Positions 38,487 through 47,100 of a stretch of 64,000 bases of DNA are shown here, in pieces. This DNA comes from Fidelibacterota bacterium (GTDB lineage: Bacteria; Fidelibacterota; Marinisomatia; Marinisomatales; UBA1611). Below the pieces are notes generated by a model. The model saw only the letters and a program-made list of their open reading frames with translations, was not told the DNA's origin and searched no databases. The stretch covers positions 1 through 64,000 of the forward strand of contig JABIHN010000007.1 in NCBI GenBank assembly GCA_018649625.1, written 5' to 3'. Every line of letters starts with the position of its first letter. Within the stretch, counting starts at the first letter, position 1. Position numbers and translations under genes: made by a program.

Positions 38487-39422
38487 ATGAATAAACAAAA
38501 ATTAATCGATTGGTTATTAGAAGGTGATATTGCCATACAATACCAAGTTCATCGAGATCTATTATCAGATGAACGTGATATTTTAAGATATAGAATTTCT
38601 GAAGAAGGATGGGGTTTACAGTTTTTATCTAAACAAAATTCAGATGGACATTGGGGAAAAAAGTTTTATCAACCAAAGTGGATATCTACTCATTATACGC
38701 TGCTTGATTTACGCAATCTTTGTATCCACCCAATTAATACAAAGATCTCCAAAACTATAAATATGATATTGTCTAACGAAAAAGGGAATGATGGAGGAAT
38801 ATTACCAATTGGCGCTTATCAAATTTGCGATGTATGTGTTAATGGCATGTTTTTGAATTATGCTTCGTATTTTAAATCTGATATAGAAAAATTAGAGTCT
38901 ATTATTGATTTTATTTTATCGCAGAGATTGGCAGATGGCGGGTTTAATTGTGAATATAATAGTAGAAAGGGCGTCGTCCATAGTTCAGTGCACTCAACAA
39001 TTTCGGTATTAGAAGGCATTACAGAATTTGAAAAAAATGGCTATGATTATCGATTAGAAGAATTATTAGAAGCAAAGCAATCTTCAATCGAATTTATTCT
39101 ACACCATCAACTTTTTCGTTCACATCGAACGGGTGCTACGATAAATAGTTCTTTTTTAAAGTTACCTTACCCAAGTCGATGGTATTATGATAATTTAAGG
39201 GCATTGGATTATTTACAATATTCAAACACTGAACATGATGAAAGAATGCAACCAGCAATTGATATTTTATTGCAGAAAAGGAATAAAGATAATACCTGGA
39301 AATTGAATGCAAAATATCCCGGCAAGGTTCATTTCGATATGGAGATGGCTGGCAAGCCGAGTAGGTGGAATACTTTGAGAGCCTTACGAGTCTTAAAACA
39401 CTTCAGTATAGAATCTTTCTAA
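38487..39422 (+). CDS. Prenyltransferase/squalene-cyclase-like alpha-toroid protein
   Basis: Repeats: FLSKQNSDGHWGKKFYQPKWISTHYTLLDL; ILSQRLADGGFNCEYNSRKGVVHSSVHSTISVLEGI; RWYYDNLRALDYLQY. Confidence 0.75.
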   Translation: MNKQKLIDWLLEGDIAIQYQVHRDLLSDERDILRYRISEEGWGLQFLSKQNSDGHWGKKFYQPKWISTHYTLLDLRNLCIHPINTKISKTINMILSNEKGNDGGILPIGAYQICDVCVNGMFLNYASYFKSDIEKLESIIDFILSQRLADGGFNCEYNSRKGVVHSSVHSTISVLEGITEFEKNGYDYRLEELLEAKQSSIEFILHHQLFRSHRTGATINSSFLKLPYPSRWYYDNLRALDYLQYSNTEHDERMQPAIDILLQKRNKDNTWKLNAKYPGKVHFDMEMAGKPSRWNTLRALRVLKHFSIESF

Positions 39423-39450
39423 TATTATTATAGGTTATAAGTGAATTTCA

Positions 39451-41388
39451 ATGAAAGCTAATTGGACTAAAAGAACACTTCACTTTAAGCAACCCGCTGG
39501 CACATCTCGCGGCATCATGAAGACTCGAGATGTTTGGTATATTACTTTATTCCAAGATGGGATAACGGGAATAGGAGAATGCGCACCTTTACCTAGATTG
39601 AGTTTGGATAATTTTGATTTAATTGAATCCAAGCTCGGAGAAATTTGCAAGAAACCGGAATTCTTTTTAAATGATTTATCTCAATTAACTGATTTTCCTT
39701 CCATTCGATTTGGATTAGAAATGGCCTATTTGGATTTGGTAAATGGTGGTGGACAAAATTATTGTGGCAGTTTCAACTCTATTAATATAAATGGATTAAT
39801 CTGGATGGGCGATCCAGAATTCATGGTCCGACAAGTTGAAGAAAAATTATCAGAAGGATGGAAGTGTATTAAAATAAAAATTGGTGCCATTGATTTTGAT
39901 AAAGAATTGGACATCTTAAAATCTATAAGATCAAAATTTAATAAAGATGAATTAGAATTGCGAGTGGATGCCAACGGCGCCTTCACCAAAAATGATGTCC
40001 ATGAAAAACTAGAGCAATTAGCGTCACTGGATTTACACTCTATTGAACAAGCAATTCAACCCGGACAATGGGATTTGCTTTCTGAATTGTGCAAAAATTC
40101 ACCTATCCCAATCGCGTTGGACGAAGAATTGATTTCGTTGATTAATGAAAAAGATCGAATCGAAATGTTGGAAAAAGTAAACCCACAATATCTAGTATTG
40201 AAACCAAGTTTATTGGGTGGGTTTTCAGAATCGGAGAAATGGATAGAATTAGCGAAAGAGCGAAACATTGGTTGGTGGATTACTTCAGCTTTGGAATCAA
40301 ATATGGGCCTTAACGCCATTGCCCAATGGACAGCCAAAATGAAACCGCAAGGATATCAAGGGTTGGGAACAGGAAAATTATTTACGAATAATATTCCATC
40401 ACCACTCAGTGTGGATCGGGGGTTTCTATCAACCGATAATTCACCTATATGGGAAGATGTAAATCAATTTATCTCTGATTGGTATTCTCCAAAAGATGAA
40501 ATGATTCTCCAAACATCCGGTTCAACGGGAAAACCAAAATCTATATCTGTGAAAAAAGAATGGATGAAAAATTCCGCTAATTTCACAGCAAAAACTTTTG
40601 GACTAAAGGAAGGCGATTCAGCTCTGCTCTGTATGCCTATGAAATATGTGGCGGGAAAAATGATGGTAGTCCGTTCTTTGGAATTGGGGTTGAATTTAAA
40701 AGTGCTTGAACCATCATCTAATCCATTAGAAAGAATTAATGAGAAAATTGATTTTGCTGCGATGGTCCCGTTGCAGTTAGAAAATTCTCTAGATCAATTG
40801 GGTAAAGTAAAAACCCTAATTGTTGGTGGGGGACAGATAAACCCACAATTAGTGGGAAAATTACAATCCGTAGAAACGCAGATTTTTGAAACATACGGCA
40901 TGACAGAAACTTTGACTCACGTGGCCATTAAACCATTAAATGATCCAAATAAATTTGATGTATTTCAAGCCTTGGATGGGATTCGATTTGAGAAGGATGA
41001 TCGGGGATGTTTGGTCATTCATGCACCCATGTTAAATCCAAAACCAATAGTAACAAATGATTTGGTAAAATTGGTGGATGAAAAATCCTTTCGCTGGTTA
41101 GGACGATTTGACAATGTGATCAATTCGGGCGGAGTGAAAATCATTCCGGAAGTAGTGGAAGTAAAATTAGCATCAATTATACCAAACAGCCGTTTCTTCA
41201 TTGTTGGATTTCCCGATGAATCTTTGGGTGAAAAAGTGGTGTTAGTAGTGGAAGGGGATGAGATGGAAATTTCTTTGGACTCATTAGAAAAATATAAAAA
41301 GCCGAAAGAAATATATTTTATACCAAAGTTTGTAGAGACGAGAACAGGAAAAGTTAGCCGCCGAAAAACAATGAAATTAATCGATTAA
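39451..41388 (+). CDS. menC-menE: Fused o-succinylbenzoate synthase (MenC) - o-succinylbenzoate-CoA ligase (MenE)
   Basis: N-term enolase fold: KIKIGAIDFDKE, RVDANGAF, IEQAI, LDEELI, LVLKPSLLGG; C-term ANL: LQTSGSTGKPKSI, ETYGMTET, RTGKVSRRK. Confidence 0.9.
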   Translation: MKANWTKRTLHFKQPAGTSRGIMKTRDVWYITLFQDGITGIGECAPLPRLSLDNFDLIESKLGEICKKPEFFLNDLSQLTDFPSIRFGLEMAYLDLVNGGGQNYCGSFNSININGLIWMGDPEFMVRQVEEKLSEGWKCIKIKIGAIDFDKELDILKSIRSKFNKDELELRVDANGAFTKNDVHEKLEQLASLDLHSIEQAIQPGQWDLLSELCKNSPIPIALDEELISLINEKDRIEMLEKVNPQYLVLKPSLLGGFSESEKWIELAKERNIGWWITSALESNMGLNAIAQWTAKMKPQGYQGLGTGKLFTNNIPSPLSVDRGFLSTDNSPIWEDVNQFISDWYSPKDEMILQTSGSTGKPKSISVKKEWMKNSANFTAKTFGLKEGDSALLCMPMKYVAGKMMVVRSLELGLNLKVLEPSSNPLERINEKIDFAAMVPLQLENSLDQLGKVKTLIVGGGQINPQLVGKLQSVETQIFETYGMTETLTHVAIKPLNDPNKFDVFQALDGIRFEKDDRGCLVIHAPMLNPKPIVTNDLVKLVDEKSFRWLGRFDNVINSGGVKIIPEVVEVKLASIIPNSRFFIVGFPDESLGEKVVLVVEGDEMEISLDSLEKYKKPKEIYFIPKFVETRTGKVSRRKTMKLID

Positions 41389-41486
41389 TACACTTCGTTG
41401 TGACTTCCCACATCTACTGGAATAATCAAATTATCCTTTATAACGAAGTGAAGTGTAATACGATATTGTAGGTTGATTGAAATCGC
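41385..41486 (-). pseudogene. C-terminal remnant of a RelE/ParE/HigB-like toxin
   Basis: Reverse strand AISINLQYRITLHFVIKDNLIIPVDVGSHNEVY*, broken by a stop upstream. Confidence 0.5.
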
Positions 41487-41556
41487 ATTTCAAAGATAAA
41501 ACTGAGAAAAGCTGTCTCCAATCCACTCTTTTTTTAATATAAATTTATTCTAATTC

Positions 41557-41608
41557 TTGACATGAGACTTAATTCTATGTAATATACTTACGAGCAACTT
41601 ACGAGTAT
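41557..41608 (+). promoter_or_regulatory. Candidate promoter/operator upstream of GxxExxY-lexA region
   Basis: TTGACA (41557-41562), 17 nt, TTAATA; followed by tandem direct 11-mers ACTTACGAGCA ACTTACGAGTA (41587-41608). Confidence 0.4.
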
Positions 41609-41619
41609 TTAAAGAATCA

Positions 41620-42066
41620 ACGCAAAGGCGCGGAGTCGCAAAGTGAAAAATGAAAATTTGATTAGTAAAAGTATTATCCGGTGTGCGATTGAAGTTCACA
41701 AAACTTTAGGGGGCCCAGGTTTGTTGGAGTCTGTGTATGAAGAAGCCCTGACTTGGGAATTGAAACAAAACCACAAGGTGGGTAGGCAAGCTGAATTACC
41801 TATTGTTTATAAAGGTCAAAAAATTGGGAATCCACTTCGAATCGATCTTATCGTGGATGAATCAGTCATTGTGGAATGTAAAGCCATATCCGAGCATCAT
41901 TCTATTTTTGAATCACAAGTGTTAACCTATCTTCGCCTTACTGAATTAAAGTTGGGGCTTGTACTCAATTTTGGAAAACAGTATTTGAAAGATGGAATCC
42001 ACCGTGTTGTTAATGGATTATAGTTTAGTTAGAAAAAATAACTTGGCGTCTTTGCGCCTTTGCGTT
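41620..42066. repeat. GxxExxY cassette bounded by ~25-bp inverted repeats
   Basis: Left AACGCAAAGGCGCGGAGTCGCAAAG (41620-41644); right CTTGGCGTCTTTGCGCCTTTGCGTT (42042-42066); 21/25 complementary. Confidence 0.85.
41643..42023 (+). CDS. GxxExxY family protein (PD-(D/E)XK-like), GTG start
   Basis: IRCAIEVHKTLGGPGLLESVYEEALTWEL...DLIVDESVIVECKAI...QVLTYLRLTELKLGLVLNFGKQYLKDGIHRVVN. Confidence 0.9.
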   Translation: MKNENLISKSIIRCAIEVHKTLGGPGLLESVYEEALTWELKQNHKVGRQAELPIVYKGQKIGNPLRIDLIVDESVIVECKAISEHHSIFESQVLTYLRLTELKLGLVLNFGKQYLKDGIHRVVNGL

Positions 42067-42080
42067 AGAAAGGAGACAAA

Positions 42081-42224
42081 ATGAAAAAGAAAATAAAAAA
42101 ACAAGCATCATTAACAGTTATTCGAGCTATTGCTCGATTGAATAATTATGCCCATCAGAAAACCGCTCAATCTGTTGTTTGGGATGGAAAATCTATAACA
42201 CAATATTTATCCGTTACCTCGTGA
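42081..42224 (+). CDS. 47-aa basic peptide, translationally coupled to lexA
   Basis: AGGAG at 42071-42075 then ATG; MKKKIKKQASLTVIRAIARLNNYAHQKTAQSVVWDGKSITQYLSVTS; TGATG overlap with lexA ATG at 42224. Confidence 0.6.
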   Translation: MKKKIKKQASLTVIRAIARLNNYAHQKTAQSVVWDGKSITQYLSVTS

Positions 42225-42844
42225 TGAAACCACTGTCCCCAAAGTTGAAAAAATTTCTGGAATTTGTTCAGCGATTTACGCTGATTCACGGTCAATCTCC
42301 ATCTTATGAAGAAATTATGGCCAGTTTGGGATTTGGTTCATTGGGGACAGTGAACTGGTATGTAAAGACCCTGGAAGATGAGGGTCATCTTTCTCGTATA
42401 AAAGGTTCCAACGGCAAACGGGCGCTTACCTTGATACACAAGGAGTATGCCGTACCTACAACACCGGCTTGTTTGCCGTTGTTGGGCCTCATTGCTGCGG
42501 GTGAGCCCATTGAAGCATTGGAGAACCCCGAAATGGTGGACGTGCCTCCGTCTTTACTGCATCCTGATAATTATGTACTTCAGGTGAAAGGAGATTCTAT
42601 GATCCAAGAGAATATCCATGATGGTGATTTTATTGTGGCCAAGAAGACAGCAATAGCTCATTCGGGCCAAATTGTGGTTGCGCTCATTAATGGTGAAGCA
42701 ACGTTAAAATGTTATGTGCCCAAATCCGACCGTGTTGAACTTCATCCAAGAAACCCTGACTTTCCGGTTATAAAAGTTAATCCAGAAGATGATTTTCATA
42801 TTAACGGCGTACTTCTTTATTCTTTTAGGAGCTACTTCAATTAA
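42224..42844 (+). CDS. lexA: LexA repressor
   Basis: HTH ...YEEIMASLGFGSLGTVNWYVKTLEDEGHL; cleavage site LIAAGEP; VKGDSMIQENIHDGDFIVAKK (Ser), GEATLKCY (Lys). Start set at 42224 rather than the track's 42179 from the TGATG coupling. Confidence 0.92.
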   Translation: MKPLSPKLKKFLEFVQRFTLIHGQSPSYEEIMASLGFGSLGTVNWYVKTLEDEGHLSRIKGSNGKRALTLIHKEYAVPTTPACLPLLGLIAAGEPIEALENPEMVDVPPSLLHPDNYVLQVKGDSMIQENIHDGDFIVAKKTAIAHSGQIVVALINGEATLKCYVPKSDRVELHPRNPDFPVIKVNPEDDFHINGVLLYSFRSYFN

Positions 42845-42935
42845 TTATTTACAATTCTCTAATTTACGATTAGGGTATTTAATCAATTTTAATGTACCGC
42901 TTGTGAAAAATGGGATTAAACGCATGGTCATGTGA
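42840..42935 (+). pseudogene. Decayed second GxxExxY gene (C-terminal remnant)
   Basis: INYLQFSNLRLGYLINFNVPLVKNGIKRMVM* matches the GxxExxY C-terminus (cf. LTYLRLTELKLGLVLNFGKQYLKDGIHRVVN in the intact copy). Confidence 0.8.
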
Positions 42936-42937
42936 GC

Positions 42938-42966
42938 CTTGGAGTTCTTTGTGCCCTTTGTGTTTA
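42938..42966. repeat. Right-arm repeat of the decayed GxxExxY cassette, overlapping the imuB start
   Basis: CTTGGAGTTCTTTGTGCCCTTTGTGTTTA, same family as CTTGGCGTCTTTGCGCCTTTGCGTTA at 42042. Confidence 0.75.
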
Positions 42967-44150
42967 ATAACAATCAAGATATTTTTCATATACGCCTGAA
43001 AGAATTAGAACTTCAGGCAGAGCGGATTATGGATCCGGGGTTAAAAACACGCCCGGTTGCTATTATTTCATCATCGCACCCCAATGGTACAATTGTATCC
43101 TTGTCTCCAGAAGCAAAAGAAGAAGGGCTCTTTCATGGGATGAAAGTTTCTATTGTTAGAAAAATGAGTCATGGCGTTCAACTTTTGCCTTACAATCAAT
43201 CTCTCTATATCCGAGTAAATCGTTATGTATATCAATCAGTCTCCATGTTTACGCCCATTGTAGAACCTGATGGCGTTGATGGCTTTTATATGGATATGAG
43301 TGGGATGCGAGCTATACGGGGGCATGTCCAAAATACAGGACTTTCCATTATTCAGCGAATTCAGGCGCGGACAAGCATCTCTGGGATGGTGGGAATTAGT
43401 GTGAATAAATTGGTAAGCCGAATCGTCACATCTGTGGTACCCGAAATGATTCATGAAGTTCAGGGAGGAAATGAAGCGCAATTTTTATCGCTGCTGAAAC
43501 CGCTGGTTCTCCCAACGGTGAAAAAAAAGTCGGTTCATCGTTTACTACGATTTTTATGTGTTGAACAAGTAAGCCATATTCAATCTATGGCAGGCCAAGC
43601 AAATGAGTTCAGGACTATTTTTGGGTTGTATGCGATACAATTATCTCGAGAAGCAAAAGGCGAAGATTCATCCGTTGTAAAACCATTTCAACTTCGAGAT
43701 TGTATTTTAGAACAGACTGTTTTGCCTGAAGATACGAATGATGAAAATATGCTCCATGCTATTGTGAAAGATTTGGCAGAACAGGTGGCATTCAAACTCC
43801 GGAAACGCCACCAGGTAGCTAATAAAATCAGATTGGAAGTTCACTACAGCGATGGGCATCAGCGAGATAGGACGGGTCGAATAAACGGGATTGATGATAG
43901 TTCAGTGATTCATGTATGTCGAAAACTATTCAATAAAGCAAATAAACGTCGAAATCGCATTCGGAGTGTTTTAATAGATGTCAGTGAATTTAGGCCTTAT
44001 GTAGATCAGGCGGATTTATTTATGACAAAAGAGAGTCGGAATATGGCTCTATCCAAAGCTGTGGAGAAAGTCCGATTGAAATATGGTGTTCGAAGTTTGC
44101 AAACAGCTGATATATTTCAGGTATTGGGAAGAGACGACAAGAGAGCCTGA
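42939..44150 (+). CDS. imuB: Y-family polymerase homologue, ImuB-like, probably catalytically inactive
   Basis: HIRLKELELQAERIMDPGLKTRPVAI aligns with Y-family motif I (HVDMDSFF..VE) with the Asp lost; VDGFYMDMSG for IDEAYLDLTG; C-terminal QADLF clamp-binding-like motif; precedes dnaE2. Confidence 0.85.
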   Translation: MEFFVPFVFNNNQDIFHIRLKELELQAERIMDPGLKTRPVAIISSSHPNGTIVSLSPEAKEEGLFHGMKVSIVRKMSHGVQLLPYNQSLYIRVNRYVYQSVSMFTPIVEPDGVDGFYMDMSGMRAIRGHVQNTGLSIIQRIQARTSISGMVGISVNKLVSRIVTSVVPEMIHEVQGGNEAQFLSLLKPLVLPTVKKKSVHRLLRFLCVEQVSHIQSMAGQANEFRTIFGLYAIQLSREAKGEDSSVVKPFQLRDCILEQTVLPEDTNDENMLHAIVKDLAEQVAFKLRKRHQVANKIRLEVHYSDGHQRDRTGRINGIDDSSVIHVCRKLFNKANKRRNRIRSVLIDVSEFRPYVDQADLFMTKESRNMALSKAVEKVRLKYGVRSLQTADIFQVLGRDDKRA

Positions 44151-47100
44151 ATGTTTATTCATTTAAATACTCACTCTGTTTATTCTCCAATGCGGGGGTT
44201 GTTATCGCTCCCGGATTTAATGAATCTATCTAAGTCTCATGGTATGAACACATTGGCGCTCACGGATGTAAATGGATTGTGGGGATTTATTCGGTTTGTT
44301 CAGCATTGTAAGGAAGCGGGGATTTACCCCATTGCTGGAACCAATTTGATTACAGAAAATGATGATGTGATTCTTTTGGCTGAAAATCAATATGGCTACG
44401 AGAATATGTGTCGTATCGTGTCTGCTGTTCATGATAATCCCAAGCAATCTGTGGTTGATCTTTTGGAGAAGCGATTGGCTGGACTTTTCGTTCTATCGCA
44501 TAAGGAATCAACATTGAAGAAATTGATTAATATAATCCCTAATACGCATTTATTTATAGAGTTACGTCCAGGAGTTCAAGAGTCCCTTTCGCAGAAAATG
44601 GCCAAAAAATTGAAGTTGGAAATGGTAGTAACTGGGGACATTTATTTCAGATCTAAAAGCGATCATAATGCTCATGTAACACTTCGAGCCATTGAGAATA
44701 ATACAACGTTGGATCAGTTAAATATATCCGAATGTAAAACAGATCAGCATTGGTTCCGGAGCGAAGCAGAAATGGTGAATCTCTTTCCCAATAGTTTGGA
44801 TGCTATAAATAATAGTCGTTATTTGGCGGATCGGTGTAAACGGGATTGGTCTTTCATTAATACAATATTTCCTGGATTATCTTTGAAAGAAACGCATGTG
44901 TCTAATCGAAAATTGAAAGATAAGGTTTACGCTGGCGCTAGGATTCGGTATGGCGAAGTAGATGAAACGATACGGTTTCGCATTGAATATGAATTGGATC
45001 TTATTACTCAAAAAGGGTTTGCGCCCTATTTTTTAATTGTACAGGATATTGTGACGCAAACCCGTGCCACCATTGGTCGTGGATCGGCGGCGGCATCTAT
45101 TGTGAGCTATTGCCTCTTTATCACGCAAGTAGATCCATTATTATACACACTTCAGTTTGAGCGATTTATTCACCCTGAACGGGAAGATATGCCGGATATT
45201 GACGTGGACTTTCCTTGGGATGAACGAGACGGTATTTTGGACTATGTGTTTAAGAAATATGGCACCAAGCGAACCGCCATGGTTTCTAGTCAAGTTTTCT
45301 TGAAACCAAGATCGGCCATTCGGGAAGTGGGTAAAGTTCATGGTCTATCTAACGAAGAAATAAAGAGTATCACCAAGCGGATCGGATGGTATGCATCCCG
45401 CAGGGATTTGGAACATTGGGTCCGAACTGATCCCCGTTTTGCTAATGTGGATTTGGATGATACATTAATTCGTGTCCTTCGAGAAAGCGAAAAAATAGTG
45501 GGCACATTTCGTTATCCATCAGTTCATCCCGGTGGCGTAGTGATTGTTCCAGATGAAATTCGAAAATATGTTCCGGTTCTTGTTGCGCCAAAAGGTGTGC
45601 AAATCGTGGAGTGGGAAAAAGATCAGGTGGAAGATTCGGGATTGTTGAAGATAGACCTATTAGGCAATAGGAGTTTGGCGGTAGTGCGAGATACAATCCG
45701 ACAGGTGAATCTAAATTATGGCGAAGTGGCATCTCGCAGTACCTATCTGAATTATCATCAAATTCAACCTGTAGGTGATAAAAAAACAGAACATTTGATG
45801 AAATCAGGAAAAACCATGGGTGTGTTCTATATTGAGAGTCCTGCTACGCGACAACTTTTGGCTAAGGCTGGAGTAGTAGATTTTGAGCATGTAGTGATTT
45901 ATTCATCCATCATTCGTCCGGCGGCCAACCGATTTACTAATATGATGCTGGCACGCATTCATGGTGAAGAATGGGACTTGCTTCATCCGGATTTGGATTT
46001 TCTGGCGGAGAGTTATGGGATTATGGTGTACGAAGAACAAGTTTCCATGGCGGCCATGACTCTGGCAGGATTGGGCTATGCAGAAGCGGAAGCATTGCGG
46101 AAAACTATGAGTCGGGATTCTATGCAACATCTCATTCTTTCATGGAAAAAAAAATTCACAGAAGGATCAATTCGGCGAGGATACTCCCCTAATATAATCA
46201 AAGATGTATGGGATATGATTTCATCTTTTGTGGGATATTCATTTTGCAAACCACATTCTGCATCTTACGCAATGTTATCGTTTACATGCGCATACCTAAA
46301 GGCACACTTCCCAGCAGAATTTCTCGCATCCGTCATTTCCAACCAAGGCGGATTCTATTCACCTTACGCTTATATGAGCGAAGCACGAAGGTTTGGAATC
46401 CAAGTTTTACCACCGGACATAAATCGAAGTTTTACAGAATGGCGAGGGAAAAAAGATAAAATTCGTATGGGATTCATGAGCATCAAACGGCTCCAGAAAA
46501 AAGCAGTGGATAGAATTTTGGATGAGCGTAAAGCAGGGGAATTTGATTCGTTGGATGATTTCTTATCTCGAGTGGATTTGGATTTAGCAGATGCCATGGT
46601 TTTGACAAACGCAGGATGTTTTAAGAATTTGGCGCCGGAATTAACCCACCGGGAATTGGCTTACCGCGTGGCCGGATTCTATCTTCAAAATGGTGTGCGG
46701 AAACCGCTTACAGCATCGCCTCTGAATACTGAATTAACCGAGGAAGACCAATACCGATTGGAGTTGGAAACATTCGGTTATCCTTTGTCTAATCATCCTC
46801 TGGAAAAATATCGTCCTATTCTGAGCCGTCGCATCCAATATGCCAGAGATATCCCAAACTATGTGGGGCAATCTATTTATTTGATTGGGGTGTATATCAC
46901 ACGGAAGGAGACCATCACCGGGAATTCGGAGCCCATGGAATTTTTAACATTGGAAGATGAAACCGATATTTATGAATGTGTCCTATTCCCGGAAGTGTTT
47001 CGTGAATGTGGCGATATGCTCCATTGGGAAACCTTATTCATCATCCGTGGAATCGTGGAAGAATCCTTTGGTGTTTATACGATTACGATTGAAAAAATGG

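Noticed and set aside
41400-41640. Possible tRNA or structured RNA in the menC-menE to GxxExxY gap
   Set aside because: No cloverleaf or other recognisable RNA; better explained by a toxin remnant plus promoter.
42179-42223. ORF-track upstream start for lexA
   Set aside because: Adds 15 residues atypical for LexA and overlaps the 47-aa peptide; ATG at 42224 gives a canonical N-terminus and TGATG coupling.
33095-42966. Repeats as a CRISPR array
   Set aside because: Copies are few, degenerate, irregularly spaced and lie in coding regions; no cas genes.
45971-46459. Nested ORFs inside dnaE2 (45971-46192, 46208-46459 and antisense ones)
   Set aside because: Shadow ORFs within a highly conserved polymerase.
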